Part shown: in pieces, positions 10,001-18,456 of the stretch
Position numbering within the stretch: the first letter of the stretch is position 1
Layout of the letters: each line of letters opens with the position of its first letter
Origin: Acidobacteriota bacterium
GTDB taxonomy: Bacteria; Acidobacteriota; Thermoanaerobaculia; Gp7-AA8; JAHWKK01
DNA length: 64,000 bases
Reading direction: 5' to 3'
Assembly (NCBI GenBank): GCA_019347945.1
Contig: JAHWKK010000008.1
Location: 82,643 to 146,642, forward strand
Position numbers and translations under genes: made by a program
The notes under the pieces: generated by a model
Told to the model about the DNA's origin: nothing
The model's database searches: none
The model's input: only the letters and a program-made list of their open reading frames with translations

Positions 10001-10255
10001 AAGCGTGTCCGGCCGAAGCTGATGACCGTGATGGCGATGATGATCGGACTGATTCCGATTCTCTGGAGCACCGGGTCGGGAGCGGACGTGATGAAGCGGA
10101 TCGCGGCTCCGATGGTCGGGGGTCTGGTGACCTCATTCCTTCTGGAGCTGACTGTCTATCCCGCGATCTTCGCCATATGGAAAAGTCGGAGACTTCCAGC
10201 CGAGGAAACTGAAAAGGAAGCCCTGGTATCAGAGGAATCTGAAGCCCCCGCGTGA
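7067..10255 (+). CDS. cusA: CusA-family heavy-metal RND efflux transporter
   Basis: This is the inner-membrane proton/metal antiporter of the CusCBA pump. It has about 1062 residues with 12 predicted TM segments and two large periplasmic loops. Recognisable blocks are ARNPLLTILLVVGFAVWG at TM1, FTEWAGRSPDLVEDQITYPI, the TM4 region GGIAVAIGAMVDAAIIIIENVHQKL, and the C-terminal GLDAETGVVMLLYL with its proton-relay acidic residue. The loops are rich in Met, as expected for Cu(I)/Ag(I) transport. I place the start at ATG 7067; a GTG at 7061 is in frame but less likely. The gene overlaps the end of the adaptor gene by 14 nt. Confidence 0.93.
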   Translation: MKPSDHQDGLIQRVIAGSARNPLLTILLVVGFAVWGLVALKRAPLDAIPDLSDVQVIVFTEWAGRSPDLVEDQITYPISSSLLAAPEVKFVRGQSFFGLSFVYVIFEDGTDMYWARSRVLEYLNTVQSKLPEDVNPTLGPDATGVGWVFEYALVDRSGEHDLQQLRSMQDWNVRYALESVPGVAEVASIGGFVKQYQVNVDPNKLLSYGIPIGRVVEAIRRSNEDVGGRTLEMAGHEFMIRGRGYVKETADLENIPLRSDHGVPVYVKDVASVTIGPDVRRGIAELNGEGEVVGGIVVMRYGENALRVIDAVKERIEEVERSLPDGVEVVVTYDRSGLIKDSIETLSHTLIEEMIVVSLVIFLFLLHARSALVAIITIPIGVILAFIPMYYQGLTANIMSLGGIAVAIGAMVDAAIIIIENVHQKLAMWGSGGKQGERRDVIIRAMQEVGPSIFFALVVITVSFMPVFTLTGTEGRLFKPLAYTKTYSMGFSAILAITLVPALAVLVIRGRIKGEEHNPLNRWLIRLYAPVVRFVVKHRWGVIVFAVILMIFTVPAFFRVGNEFMPPLNEGAILYMPTAPPGMSLTEASNVLQQMDRELMQFPEVVSVFGKIGRARSATDPAPIGMVETTVVLKPREQWREGMTWDKLIREMDQELQYPGMPNIWWMPIQTRTEMLSTGVRSPLGIQVFADDIAEIERTAVAIEKAVSEVPGTRSAFAERSTGGFFVDIVVDREEAARHGLTVADVNQVVMSGIGGMNIDETVEGRERYPINVRYGREYRDDPELLKQVLIATPSGAQVPLDQVADIRMMTGPPMIRSEDGKLVGFVFVDTDRPIADYVEEARAAVEENVDLPAGVRLAWVGQYKYFERAKAQLKVVVPITLLIVVLLLYMNTKSMIETGIVLLAVPFSLIGAIWLIYLLDYNMSVAVWVGIIALAGLDAETGVVMLLYLTLAHGRWRDSGRLRSFADLREAIVEGAAKRVRPKLMTVMAMMIGLIPILWSTGSGADVMKRIAAPMVGGLVTSFLLELTVYPAIFAIWKSRRLPAEETEKEALVSEESEAPA

Positions 10256-10298
10256 ACGGGAAGAGTGGTTGACTGAACACAATCGAAAAGGAGACCCA

Positions 10299-10643
10299 AT
10301 GATGAAGACGAAAATTCTTGTTTTGACTGCAGCAGTCGTGATGGCGTTCGCCGGAGCGGTCGTGGCGGCGGAGACACAGACGGTGACCGTGAATGTCTCG
10401 GGCATGAGCTACTCGCCGGCCGAGGTGACCGTCACTGAAGGAGTTCCGGTGCGGATGGAGCTCGTCCGCGATGAAAAGCCGACCTGTGGCGGAAAGGTGC
10501 TCTTTCCGGAGCTCGAGATCGCACGGGACCTGCCAGCCGGAGAAACGACGATCGTGGAATTCACACCAAAGAAGAGCGGAGAGCTCACCTTCACGTGCGG
10601 AATGAAGATGATGAAGGGGACCATCGTAGTCCAGAGCAACTGA
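10299..10643 (+). CDS. Periplasmic cupredoxin-like protein
   Basis: This 114-residue secreted protein has a signal peptide ending around VVAAET, then a single cupredoxin-fold domain (MSYSPAEVTVTEGVPVRMELVRD...CGMKMMKGTIVVQ). Possible copper ligands are the Cys and Met of PTCGGK and FTCGMKMM. The start has tandem ATG codons at 10299 and 10302, with an AAAGGAG ribosome binding site 7 nt upstream. It follows cusA by 43 nt on the same strand. A role in periplasmic copper binding or delivery to the pump is inferred from fold and context. Confidence 0.8.
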   Translation: MMKTKILVLTAAVVMAFAGAVVAAETQTVTVNVSGMSYSPAEVTVTEGVPVRMELVRDEKPTCGGKVLFPELEIARDLPAGETTIVEFTPKKSGELTFTCGMKMMKGTIVVQSN

Positions 10644-10696
10644 GAGTAATGGCCTGAGCCAAGCTGTCGGATTCGGCGAAACGGGAGGGCGAGGCT

Positions 10697-10737
10697 CCCG
10701 CCGAGCCGCAACCCGGCGCGAAGTTCGGCTCGGCGGG
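10697..10737 (+). terminator. Strong GC hairpin after the cupredoxin gene
   Basis: An 11-bp perfect inverted repeat (CCCGCCGAGCC at 10697-10707, GGCTCGGCGGG at 10727-10737) flanks a 19-nt loop. No T-tract follows, so it may be a Rho-assisted terminator, a pause site or an mRNA-stabilising hairpin that separates cusCBA expression from the YHS gene. Confidence 0.5.
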
Positions 10738-10747
10738 CCATTGAACC

Positions 10748-10763
10748 GGGGGTCAACACCCCC
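10748..10763. promoter_or_regulatory. G-tract/C-tract dyad upstream of the YHS gene
   Basis: GGGGGT and ACCCCC form a 6-bp dyad around CAAC, 33 nt before the start at 10797. G/C-tract dyads are typical of CsoR-family operators, although those usually read C-tract then G-tract, as at 18392 and 19836. It could instead be a hairpin in the leader. No decisive evidence is visible. Confidence 0.35.
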
Positions 10764-10796
10764 TATGAAGCAGATGAAAGTGAAAGGAGTAACAAA

Positions 10797-11387
10797 ATGA
10801 AAAAGCGAACTATGAATCTGATCTTAACCGCCCTGCTGGCGGTCTCAGTTCCAGTCACTGTGATGGCGCACGGGGAAAAGAAGAGTGACCAGAAAAATGA
10901 CGGAATGATGTCCGGAATGCACGAGATGATGAGCGAGTGTCGTGAGCACTGCGAGAAGACCGCAGCTTCGATGGGTGAGGTTCGGAAGTCTCTCGCGGAC
11001 GCTCGTGAGTCCAATGATCCGGCGCAGATGCGTGAGGCGATCGAACAGGCCGACGCGCCCCTCGGCATGATGCAGGAGCGGATGTCGATGTGCATGAAGA
11101 TGATGGACATGATGGACATGATGCACGGCGAGGGCATGAGCGGGATGCACGGCGAGGGCATGAGCGGCATGCATGGCGGTGAAGGGATGATGGGCCACGG
11201 CATGATGCACTCCGGCGAAGACGCGGCGGCAGCCGCGGTCGATCCTGTCTGTGGCATGAAGGTCGACCCGGAGACGGCGCCGAGTGCGACGTACGAGGGA
11301 AAGACGTATTACTTCTGCTCCGCTGAGGAGAAGGCGCAGTTCGAGAAGGACCCGCAGAAGTACCTCCGCAGGAGTGCCAAGTCGTAG
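10797..11387 (+). CDS. Periplasmic Met/His-rich protein with YHS domain
   Basis: This 196-residue protein has a signal peptide (to about residue 24, MAHGEKK). A helical segment with Cys residues (MMSECREHCEKTAASMGEVRK) follows, then a run rich in Met, His and Gly (about 100-140) that includes tandem GEGMSGMH repeats. A C-terminal YHS domain (VDPVCGMKVDPETAPSATYEGKTYYFCS) closes the protein. YHS domains and Met-rich runs bind Cu(I). A similar YHS domain starts the CopA-like ATPase at 14321, so this protein may buffer or present copper in the periplasm. The start has an AAAGGAG ribosome binding site. A terminator follows at 11401. Confidence 0.8.
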   Translation: MKKRTMNLILTALLAVSVPVTVMAHGEKKSDQKNDGMMSGMHEMMSECREHCEKTAASMGEVRKSLADARESNDPAQMREAIEQADAPLGMMQERMSMCMKMMDMMDMMHGEGMSGMHGEGMSGMHGGEGMMGHGMMHSGEDAAAAAVDPVCGMKVDPETAPSATYEGKTYYFCSAEEKAQFEKDPQKYLRRSAKS

Positions 11388-11400
11388 AGCAGCTTGATCT

Positions 11401-11434
11401 CGGCGGCGGGCACGACCGCCGCCGGATTATTTTT
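11401..11434 (+). terminator. Rho-independent terminator
   Basis: A 9-bp perfect stem (CGGCGGCGG / CCGCCGCCG) with a 6-nt loop is followed by GATTATTTTT. It lies 13 nt after the YHS gene stop and is the clearest intrinsic terminator in the copper block. Confidence 0.85.
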
Positions 11435-11486
11435 GCCAGCCTGACCCGGCAGGACCGGGTGAAACGCAGGACAGGGAGGAGCCTCC

Positions 11487-11702
11487 ATGCGCAACAGTAG
11501 AACAGTTCTCGTCATCGAAAGCGACGAGCCCCTGTCGTCTCTACTCAGAAGACTCATCGAGCGCGAAGGTCTTGGTGTGGAGCTCCTGCCGCACGGCAGC
11601 TCGACTGTGCAGCTCGTGAGTCCCCCGGCATCGAAAAGGAGAGAACGACGGACTGGTTCTATCTGCTGCTACTGGCAATTCCTGTCATTGGATGTCTGCT
11701 GA
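11487..11702 (+). pseudogene. Truncated response-regulator-like fragment
   Basis: The first 45 or so residues (RTVLVIESDEPLSSLLRRLIEREGL) look like the beginning of a receiver domain: beta strand, acidic loop and helix 1. The sequence then degenerates into an Arg-rich, non-homologous tail that overlaps a small membrane ORF in another frame. The phospho-acceptor Asp and the rest of the fold are missing. I read this as a remnant left by a deletion. Confidence 0.45.
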
Positions 11703-11848
11703 TGATGCGGACGATGATCCGACATGGCATGCATGGCCGTCACGAGACGGAACTTCGCCGAGCCGAGGACGGCGCGTGGTTTGCTGACGTCCCGTCGACC
11801 GAAACGGTTCGGCAGACCGCGAGTGACGCCGCCTGCGCACGGTCGTAG
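11648..11848 (+). CDS. Small membrane protein with possible ACG start
   Basis: This frame reads DWFYLLLLAIPVIGCLLMMRTMIRHG, one TM helix with a basic, Met/His-containing tail, which resembles short DUF2933-like proteins found in metal-resistance operons. An AAAGGAGAG ribosome binding site is placed correctly for initiation at the ACG codon at 11648. Homologues I can picture start MDWF, so an ATG-to-ACG change is likely. The gene ends 4 nt before the next gene. It is either weakly expressed or decaying. Confidence 0.4.
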   Translation, partial: TDWFYLLLLAIPVIGCLLMMRTMIRHGMHGRHETELRRAEDGAWFADVPSTETVRQTASDAACARS

Positions 11849-11852
11849 CCCC

Positions 11853-14303
11853 ATGGAATCGGCAGTCACAGCAACCGACGTCATCATCGTCACAGGGAGC
11901 AGCGGCCTGATCGGCTATCCGCTCGCTGCCCGCCTGTCACAGGAGTTCGCGGTCGTCGGTTTCGATCGGGCAGGACCGCCGCACCCTCCTCCTTCGGCGC
12001 ATTGCATAACGATGGACATCACATCGGAGGAGCAGACCGCGGCCGCGTTCGACGAGGTGCGGCGAACCTACGGCGAGCGCATCGCATCGGTGATTCACCT
12101 GGCCGCTTACTACGATTTTTCGGGAGAGCCGAGTCCGAAGTATGACGAGATCACGGTCGGCGGTACCGAGCGTCTCCTCCGTCACCTTCAGCAGTTCGAG
12201 GTCGAGCAGTTTCTCTTCTCGAGCACGATGCTCGTGCACGCGCCATCCAGCGCTGGCGAGCGGATTTCCGAGACGAGCTCTTTGGCGCCCTCCTGGCCCT
12301 ATCCGAAGTCGAAGGTAAGGACGGAGGCGCTGATCCGCCGGAAGCGTGAAAACATTCCAGTGCTCTTGATGCGCATCGCCGGCGTCTATGACGGCATGAC
12401 GCACTCGATCCCGCTCGCACACCAGATGCAGCGGATCGAGGAGCGCGATCCGCTCAGTCATTTCTTTCCGGGCAATCCATCACACGGGCAGTCGTTTGTT
12501 CATCTCGAGGACGTGATCGAGGCGATCCTTCTCGCCGTGGAGCGCCGGAAGACGTTGCCGCCCGAGCTGGCGCTGCTCATCGGAGAGCCAGATCCGGTCA
12601 GCTACGAGAAACTACAGCGGCTGTTCGGCCTTCATCTTCACGGCAAGCCATGGCGAGTGATGCGTCTGCCGAAAACGGTCGCCAAAGCCGGGGCATGGCT
12701 GCAGCAGCAGTTGCCCGTGGTCAAAGAAACGTTCATCAAGCCGTGGATGATCGATCGCGCGGATGATCACTATCCGCTCGACATATCGCTCGCACAGAAA
12801 ACCCTCGGCTGGACACCGCGACATTCGCTGCGAGAGACCATTCCCGAGATGATCATTTCATTGCGCGATGATCCCGGAAAGTGGTATCGGGAGAACAACC
12901 TCCCGCCGCCGGGTTCTCTTCGCGAAGATCGCGATGATTCGGGAGCAGAGATGAACATGAAGACACACCATGACCTGATGGAAAACTCCGAAGGCCACCA
13001 CGACATGATGCGGAAACATCATGAGAAGTATCTCTGGTGCCATTTCGCGATCGCTATCCTGGGACTGTGGCTCCTCAGCAGTCCGGTCGCTTTCGGGCAG
13101 CCGCTCGACATCTACGCAGGAAGCCAAATGCTCGCGGGCCTGCTCCTCGTGGTGTTTGGAGTTCTCTCCGTGAATGGCCGGAGACTATGGGCGCCATGGG
13201 GGAGCTGTTTCGTCGGCATCGCTCTTCTTATGGCGCCACTCGTCTTCTGGGCTCGCAGCGCCGCGAGCTACGCGAACGACACACTCGTCGGTGCGCTGGT
13301 GATCGCTCTTTCGGTACTCATTCCGGGCATGCCGGGCATGATGAAGATGCCGGGCGCGGAGATCCCGCCGGGGTGGACCTACAACCCCTCGAGCTGGCAG
13401 CAGCGATTTCCGATGATCGCGCTGGCCTTTTTCGGGTTCTTCCTTGCGCGATACCTGACGGCCTACCAACTCGGTCACACCGGCTGGGCCTGGGACCCGT
13501 TCTTCGGCAACGGCACGGTACGGGTGCTCGATTCGGACGTGTCGAAGGCGTGGCCGGTCTCCGACGCCGGTCTCGGCGCTGCGACGTACATGCTCGAAGC
13601 GCTGTCCGGGTTCATGGGCGGGCGGGACCGATGGAGAACCATGCCCTGGATGGTGCTGATGTTCTTTCTGCTCGTCGTGCCACTCGGCGTCACCAGTATC
13701 GTGCTCGTCATGATGCAGCCGGTGATGGTTGGCGCCTGGTGCACTCTCTGTCTGGTCACCGCCGTGGCGATGCTCATCATGATCCCTCTGGCGCTCGACG
13801 AAGTGATCGCAATGGGACAGTTCATGATGCAGGCGCGCCGCGAAAAGAAGCCGCTCTGGTCGATCTTCTGGATGGGCGGGAGCATCGAAGGCGAGCGCGA
13901 CGAGCGCACGGTCCCGTTTACTGCATCCTTGCGCGATCAGTGGCGAGCGATGACGTGGGGAGTCACGCTCCCGTGGAACATCATGGCAGCGGCGCTCCTC
14001 GGTGTCTGGCTACTCGCCGCTCCGGCGGTTCTGGGCAGTAGCGGCGCAATGGCGAACAGCAACTACATCACCGGAGCGATGGTGACGACCTTCTCCGTCC
14101 TCGCACTGGCTGAGGCCGGACGCGCGGCGAGGTTCTTCAATGTCGCGTTTGGCGCCTGGATCGTCATCGCGCCATTTGTACTGGACCCTTCGGGTGCGGC
14201 CGATCGGTGGAACGGGGCCGTTGCTGGTGTGCTTCTCATCTCGCTCTCGATCCGGCGTGGTCTCGTTCGTGAACAGTACGGGTCCTGGCAGCGGTGGATC
14301 TGA
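11853..14303 (+). CDS. NAD-dependent epimerase fused to a polytopic membrane module
   Basis: The N-terminal half (about residues 1-330) is an extended SDR: nucleotide-binding [13 protein letters not shown], then [11 protein letters not shown], and a YPKSK catalytic pair. A His/Met-rich linker ([21 protein letters not shown]) leads to a C-terminal membrane part of about 400 residues. That part has SPW-like repeats ([19 protein letters not shown] and [19 protein letters not shown]) flanking a region with WCTLCLVTA, a CxxC as in vitamin K epoxide reductase-like proteins. ATG 11853 starts the Rossmann fold correctly. The gene stands between copper genes, so a redox or metal role for the membrane half is plausible. 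Its substrate is unknown. Confidence 0.75.
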   Translation: MESAVTATDVIIVTGSSGLIGYPLAARLSQEFAVVGFDRAGPPHPPPSAHCITMDITSEEQTAAAFDEVRRTYGERIASVIHLAAYYDFSGEPSPKYDEITVGGTERLLRHLQQFEVEQFLFSSTMLVHAPSSAGERISETSSLAPSWPYPKSKVRTEALIRRKRENIPVLLMRIAGVYDGMTHSIPLAHQMQRIEERDPLSHFFPGNPSHGQSFVHLEDVIEAILLAVERRKTLPPELALLIGEPDPVSYEKLQRLFGLHLHGKPWRVMRLPKTVAKAGAWLQQQLPVVKETFIKPWMIDRADDHYPLDISLAQKTLGWTPRHSLRETIPEMIISLRDDPGKWYRENNLPPPGSLREDRDDSGAEMNMKTHHDLMENSEGHHDMMRKHHEKYLWCHFAIAILGLWLLSSPVAFGQPLDIYAGSQMLAGLLLVVFGVLSVNGRRLWAPWGSCFVGIALLMAPLVFWARSAASYANDTLVGALVIALSVLIPGMPGMMKMPGAEIPPGWTYNPSSWQQRFPMIALAFFGFFLARYLTAYQLGHTGWAWDPFFGNGTVRVLDSDVSKAWPVSDAGLGAATYMLEALSGFMGGRDRWRTMPWMVLMFFLLVVPLGVTSIVLVMMQPVMVGAWCTLCLVTAVAMLIMIPLALDEVIAMGQFMMQARREKKPLWSIFWMGGSIEGERDERTVPFTASLRDQWRAMTWGVTLPWNIMAAALLGVWLLAAPAVLGSSGAMANSNYITGAMVTTFSVLALAEAGRAARFFNVAFGAWIVIAPFVLDPSGAADRWNGAVAGVLLISLSIRRGLVREQYGSWQRWI

Positions 14304-14320
14304 CAGGAAGGAAGAATGAG

Positions 14321-16777
14321 ATGAGTACAACGACACCATCACCCGACTCCGATCCAGAACCACGTCACGTCGACCCCGTCTGCGGAATGACAGTCGATCC
14401 GTCCCGTGCTGCGGGAGATTCCAGGTACCGCGACCAGACGTACTACTTCTGCTCAGTAAACTGTAAGGAGAGGTTCGACGCCGATCCCGAGAAGTATCTG
14501 GCAGCTGCAGGAGAGGAAGAGGATGCAGATGCGTCATCGGCGAGCAGCGCGAGCTCCTACATCTGCCCGATGGACCCGGAGGTGCGTTCGGAGAAGCCGG
14601 GCCCCTGTCCGAAGTGCGGGATGGCCCTCGAGCCGGAGCGCCCGCAGCTCACGCCGGAGAGAACCGAATGGACCTGTCCGATGCACCCGGAGATCATCCG
14701 CGACGCACCCGGCAGCTGTCCGATCTGCGGGATGGCGCTCGAGCCGCGCGTCGTCTCGCTCGAGGACGAAGAGAGCCACGAGCTTCGCGACATGCGGAGG
14801 AAGTTCATCGTCAGTGCGATTCTGAGCGTTCCACTCGTTCTCTTCGTGATGGGGCCCCACGTGGGGCTCGAGTTTTTCGGCGCGATGACGGAGTCGCGAC
14901 TGGGCCAGTGGCTCGAGCTCGCGCTCGCGACACCGGTCGTCATCTGGGGAGGGTGGCCATTTTTCCAGCGCGGCTGGTACTCGCTCGTCAACCGCAGTCT
15001 CAACATGTTCACGCTGATTGCCCTCGGTGTCGGCGTCGCGTACATCTACAGTGTCGTGGCCACTCTGTTTCCGGACCTCTTTCCCGCGTCGTTCCGTGAC
15101 GGGCACGGGCGCGTCGGCGTCTACTTCGAAGTGGCCGCGGTGATCGTAACGCTCGTTCTCCTCGGGCAGGTCATGGAGCTGCGAGCGCGCAGTCAGACCG
15201 GCGCGGCGATCAAGGCCCTCCTCGGGCTGGCACCGAAGACGGCGCGAAGAATCGAGCCGGACGGAAGCGAGCACGACATTCCGCTGGATCAGGTTCAGCC
15301 TGGAGATATGTTGCGCGTGCGGCCGGGCGAGAAGATCCCCGTCGACGGCACCGTCACCGAGGGGACGAGCAGTGTTGACGAGTCGATGGTGTCGGGTGAA
15401 CCGTTGCCCGTGGAAAAGGAAGCTGACGACCCATTGATCGGAGCAACGGTGAATCGGACCGGCTCGCTGATCATGCGCGCGGACAGAGTGGGTGCCGACA
15501 CGCTGCTCTCGCAGATCGTCCAGATGGTGGCGAAGGCGCAACGCAGCCGGGCGCCGATTCAGCGACTAGCCGACGTCGTCTCTGCATGGTTCGTCCCGGC
15601 CGTGATCGTGATCGCGATCCTCTCGTTCGTGATCTGGTGGATGTTCGGACCAGCTCCTTCGCTCGCGTTCGCGATCGTCAACGCGGTCGCCGTCCTGATC
15701 ATCGCCTGCCCCTGCGCACTCGGACTCGCGACGCCGATGTCGATCATGGTCGCCGCCGGGAAAGCGGCAACCGGGGGAGTTCTCTTCAAAGACGCCGAGG
15801 CGATCGAAACGCTCCGCACCGTCGATACATTGGTCGTCGACAAGACCGGAACCCTCACCCTCGGAGAGCCGAAGCTCGTCAGCGTCGTCGCCTCCGGTGC
15901 CGTGGAGGAGGATGAGCTCCTGCGTCTCGCCGCGTCACTCGAACGCGCGAGCGAGCATCCTCTGGCCGAAGCGATCGTCGAGGGAGTGCAGGAGCGTGGT
16001 ATCAAACTGTCGGGCGTCGAGGACTTCTCGTCCGTGACGGGCAAGGGAGTACGAGGGAGCGTCGAAGGACGTGATGTCGCACTCGGGAACCGCGCGCTCC
16101 TGACGGAGCTCGGGATTGATCCTGCCGACCTCGAGGGCCGCGCGGAAGCGCTGCGTGGCGAGGGACAGACGGCGATGTTCGTCGTCATCGACGGTCGCGC
16201 GGCCGGCGTGATCGCCGTCGCGGACCCGATCAAAGATTCGACACCCGAGGCGATCCAACAACTCCATGAAGAGGGGATGCGGATCGTGATGCTGACCGGC
16301 GACAGCAGAACGACGGCAGAGGCCGTGGCGAAAAAGCTCGGGATCGACGAAGTCATGGCCGAGGTGCTGCCGGAACAGAAGGCAGCGGCGATCGAGAAGC
16401 TGCAGGGGGAAGGGCGGATCGTGGCGATGGCCGGGGACGGGATCAACGACGCCCCGGCGCTCGCGCAGGCGCAGGTCGGAATCGCGATGGGCACCGGAAC
16501 GGATGTCGCGATGGAAAGCGCCGGGGTGACGCTCGTGAAAGGCGACCTGCGCGGTATCGTCCGGGCACGAAGGATCAGCCGCGCCACCATGCGCAACATC
16601 CGCCAGAATCTCTTCTGGGCGTTTGCCTACAATGCACTCGGAGTACCAGTGGCGGCGGGCGTTCTGTATCCGTTCTTCGGGATTCTTCTGACCCCGATCA
16701 TCGCCGCCGCTGCCATGAGCTTCAGCTCCGTCTCGGTGATTCTGAATTCCCTGCGGCTGCGCGCCATGCGGGTGTGA
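14321..16777 (+). CDS. copA: Copper-type P1B ATPase with YHS and two metal-binding fingers
   Basis: This inner-membrane ATPase exports Cu(I)/Ag(I) from the cytoplasm. The 818-residue order is: a YHS domain (about 15-65, [10 protein letters not shown]...YYFCS), two heavy-metal-binding fingers (YICPMDP...CPKCGM and WTCPMHP...CPICGM, about 80-145), eight TM helices, the TGE-type actuator loop ([10 protein letters not shown]), the ion-path motif CPC (about residues 462-464), the phosphorylation loop DKTGTLT (about 507), HP in SEHPLAEA, and GDGINDAP. There is no N-terminal GMxCxxC HMA domain; the YHS and finger domains take that place. An AGGAAG ribosome binding site precedes ATG 14321. The gene closes the copper block. 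Confidence 0.92.
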   Translation: MSTTTPSPDSDPEPRHVDPVCGMTVDPSRAAGDSRYRDQTYYFCSVNCKERFDADPEKYLAAAGEEEDADASSASSASSYICPMDPEVRSEKPGPCPKCGMALEPERPQLTPERTEWTCPMHPEIIRDAPGSCPICGMALEPRVVSLEDEESHELRDMRRKFIVSAILSVPLVLFVMGPHVGLEFFGAMTESRLGQWLELALATPVVIWGGWPFFQRGWYSLVNRSLNMFTLIALGVGVAYIYSVVATLFPDLFPASFRDGHGRVGVYFEVAAVIVTLVLLGQVMELRARSQTGAAIKALLGLAPKTARRIEPDGSEHDIPLDQVQPGDMLRVRPGEKIPVDGTVTEGTSSVDESMVSGEPLPVEKEADDPLIGATVNRTGSLIMRADRVGADTLLSQIVQMVAKAQRSRAPIQRLADVVSAWFVPAVIVIAILSFVIWWMFGPAPSLAFAIVNAVAVLIIACPCALGLATPMSIMVAAGKAATGGVLFKDAEAIETLRTVDTLVVDKTGTLTLGEPKLVSVVASGAVEEDELLRLAASLERASEHPLAEAIVEGVQERGIKLSGVEDFSSVTGKGVRGSVEGRDVALGNRALLTELGIDPADLEGRAEALRGEGQTAMFVVIDGRAAGVIAVADPIKDSTPEAIQQLHEEGMRIVMLTGDSRTTAEAVAKKLGIDEVMAEVLPEQKAAAIEKLQGEGRIVAMAGDGINDAPALAQAQVGIAMGTGTDVAMESAGVTLVKGDLRGIVRARRISRATMRNIRQNLFWAFAYNALGVPVAAGVLYPFFGILLTPIIAAAAMSFSSVSVILNSLRLRAMRV

Positions 16778-16879
16778 TTCGGCTGGTTCGCGGCCGTCCC
16801 CGTGGCGATGCGGTCCCGCGTCATGTCGTGTTTGGATCGTAAGTTGTCGTGTTCGGACGGGTGTCTCTAAGAGGTCAGG

Positions 16880-17191
16880 TCACTTCGAGTTCAGTATTGC
16901 GCCGAGAGCTCTCGTGATCCTGTCGAGCCGCTCTTCTTCACTCCCCGGCATGCAGGAGGTGACGCATGAGCGCATCTCTTCCTCCACGAGAATCGCGGCG
17001 ACGCGATTGATCGCTGCTTTCACGGCCGAAATCTGCAGAAGAATCTCGTCCGCGCAGCGATGATCGATCACCATCTGCCTCACGCTCCGCAGGTGCCCCT
17101 CCGCGCGCGCCAGCCGGTCCGCCAGCGCCTTCTGCGATTCCGCCGTCAGATAGTGATCAGACTCGGCAACAGGTCTCCGCTTCTTCGGCAT
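16880..17191 (-). CDS. CsoR/RcnR-family metal-sensing repressor
   Basis: This is a 103-residue all-helical DUF156 regulator. Ligand positions seen are Cys46 (DHRCADEI) and Cys76 (EEEMRSCV), with an extra Cys80. The His of the copper-sensor C-H-C set (normally in EEHLxHC) is Glu72 here, so this is not a standard CsoR. Cys-only family members sense sulfane sulfur or other soft ligands, so mercury, selenium or persulfide are possible inducers. It is the last gene of the minus-strand operon and overlaps the preceding gene by 35 nt. Candidate operators lie at 18392 and 19836. Confidence 0.85.
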   Translation of the reverse strand: MPKKRRPVAESDHYLTAESQKALADRLARAEGHLRSVRQMVIDHRCADEILLQISAVKAAINRVAAILVEEEMRSCVTSCMPGSEEERLDRITRALGAILNSK

Positions 17192-17651
17192 TGCTTCCTC
17201 CCTGAGCCGTTTCGAACGCGGCTCGTTCCAGATTCATCACGTCGCCCAGACAGCAGCTCCCTTTTGGGTTTCGAAGCTCGCAGGCACATCGCCCGACCCG
17301 AACCAACTCGCGGATTTCATCCGAAACGATCTGCTCTCCTCCGGCACGCTGCCGGATCGCGCCGACGGAGTGACCGAAGCAATAGCATACGGGAGTACTG
17401 CCACTGTCGGGAGCTTTCGAGAAGACGGGCACGCGAACTGAACCGGTGGATACGATCTCCTCGCCGCTGCCGTCGAAGTAGACGACGGAACAATCTGTCG
17501 TCCGGCAGAAGAGCGGATCTCCGGGCATGCCTTCTGCCAGGGCTTCGGGGGTTGCCATGATCCTGACGATCGTGTCGGATACCGCCGTCCCTGGCTGACC
17601 ACATCGAGGGCAGGAGCCAGGAGCAGTCCGATCGCTTCCGGACTCAGTCAC
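17157..17651 (-). CDS. CopZ-like zinc-ribbon/[2Fe-2S] protein
   Basis: This 164-residue cytoplasmic protein has an N-terminal zinc ribbon (SCPRCGQPG), a middle part with FCRTTDCSVVYF, and a BFD-like [2Fe-2S] cluster region (VCYCFGHSVGAI...GRCACELRNPKGSCCLGDV). This matches the N-terminal domain of Archaeoglobus-type CopZ, which is often found free-standing in mer and cop operons and is proposed to reduce or relay metal. A C-terminal ETCCRV gives one more vicinal Cys pair. It overlaps merP upstream by 8 nt and csoR downstream by 35 nt. Confidence 0.78.
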   Translation of the reverse strand: MTESGSDRTAPGSCPRCGQPGTAVSDTIVRIMATPEALAEGMPGDPLFCRTTDCSVVYFDGSGEEIVSTGSVRVPVFSKAPDSGSTPVCYCFGHSVGAIRQRAGGEQIVSDEIRELVRVGRCACELRNPKGSCCLGDVMNLERAAFETAQGGSNAEEAETCCRV

Positions 17652-17967
17652 TGTCGTTTCCCTCGTCGAGGACTTCAGTCTCGTAGGTGAGCTTTTCCTG
17701 AATCGTCCTGGCGATCTGTTCAGCAGTCACCCGCTCCGGATCGAACGTGACGATCGCGCGACCTTTCTTCCAGTCGACCTTCGCATCGTGAACGCCATCG
17801 ATCTTCTTCACGACCGCCTTGACCGAGACGGCACATCCGCCGCACGTCATCCCTTCGATCTTCAGAACGGTCTGCTCCTCATGCACCCCTGCCGCCTCGG
17901 GTCCGAAGAGCCCGGCCAGCACGGCCGTGACTGCGAGCAGAACTGTCACTACTGCGATTCGCTTCAT
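17644..17967 (-). CDS. merP: MerP-like periplasmic metal-binding protein
   Basis: The 107-residue protein has a signal peptide (to about residue 25) and one HMA domain with the canonical GMTCGGC motif near residue 40, followed by VSVKAVVKKIDGV. It should bind Hg(II) or Cu(I) in the periplasm and pass it to the adjacent MerT. Its two ligand residues are both cysteine, in contrast to the Sec/Cys pair in the paralogues at 22555 and 26064. It lies between merT and the CopZ-like gene on the same strand. Confidence 0.85.
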   Translation of the reverse strand: MKRIAVVTVLLAVTAVLAGLFGPEAAGVHEEQTVLKIEGMTCGGCAVSVKAVVKKIDGVHDAKVDWKKGRAIVTFDPERVTAEQIARTIQEKLTYETEVLDEGNDSD

Positions 17968-18004
17968 GTCATTCCTTTCATTTCACGTTCGTTAGTATTC
18001 GGCT

Positions 18005-18373
18005 TCACAGAATCAGAACCGACCATTCGGGAAACGTCAGCACCAGCGCAATGATGATCGTTGCGGTCCACAACACGACCCGATTCCAGCGCTGGATACG
18101 ATCCGTGCCGTGTGTCTCGCAGACCGATCCGGTTCTGCACTCCTTCGGTTTGCGATAGGCGAGGTAGAACGAGATTCCCAGCAGCACCACAGTCAGCACC
18201 GCCAGCCATGGCCGAAGAAACCCATATTTCGAAAGAGCGGCGAGACTCGACACGCCGAACGTTGCAGCGAGAATAGGCCCTATACAGCAGAGCGACGCTC
18301 CGACTGCCGTAATGATTGCCAGACCCACACTTCGCGAGGAGGCCGATGCCGGTGCCGCTGAATGTTCGGTCAT
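18005..18373 (-). CDS. merT: MerT-like mercuric transport membrane protein
   Basis: The 122-residue protein has three TM segments. The first contains the vicinal pair in GASLCCIGPIL that accepts Hg(II) from MerP, and a second Cys pair (KECRTGSVCE) sits in the loop after TM2, as in MerT. It imports mercuric ion for reduction or transfer in the cytoplasm. ATG 18373 has a GGAGGAG ribosome binding site 8 nt upstream, so the in-frame GTG at 18391 is rejected. No classical merA with an N-terminal HMA domain is visible; the reductase next door is a different subfamily. Confidence 0.88.
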   Translation of the reverse strand: MTEHSAAPASASSRSVGLAIITAVGASLCCIGPILAATFGVSSLAALSKYGFLRPWLAVLTVVLLGISFYLAYRKPKECRTGSVCETHGTDRIQRWNRVVLWTATIIIALVLTFPEWSVLIL

Positions 18374-18391
18374 GTGAAGTCTCTCCTCCAC

Positions 18392-18408
18392 ATCCCCCCA
18401 CGGGGGAT
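18392..18408. promoter_or_regulatory. CsoR-type operator upstream of merT
   Basis: A near-perfect dyad, ATCCCCC-CAC-GGGGGAT, lies 18 nt upstream of the merT start. C-tract then G-tract palindromes of this size are the known operator type of CsoR/RcnR repressors, and a CsoR-family gene ends this operon. A very similar dyad lies at 19836-19851. Confidence 0.6.
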
Positions 18409-18456
18409 CATGCTGTACAACGGCGATCCTGGCTGTCTGATTTCATTCGAGTGGGG

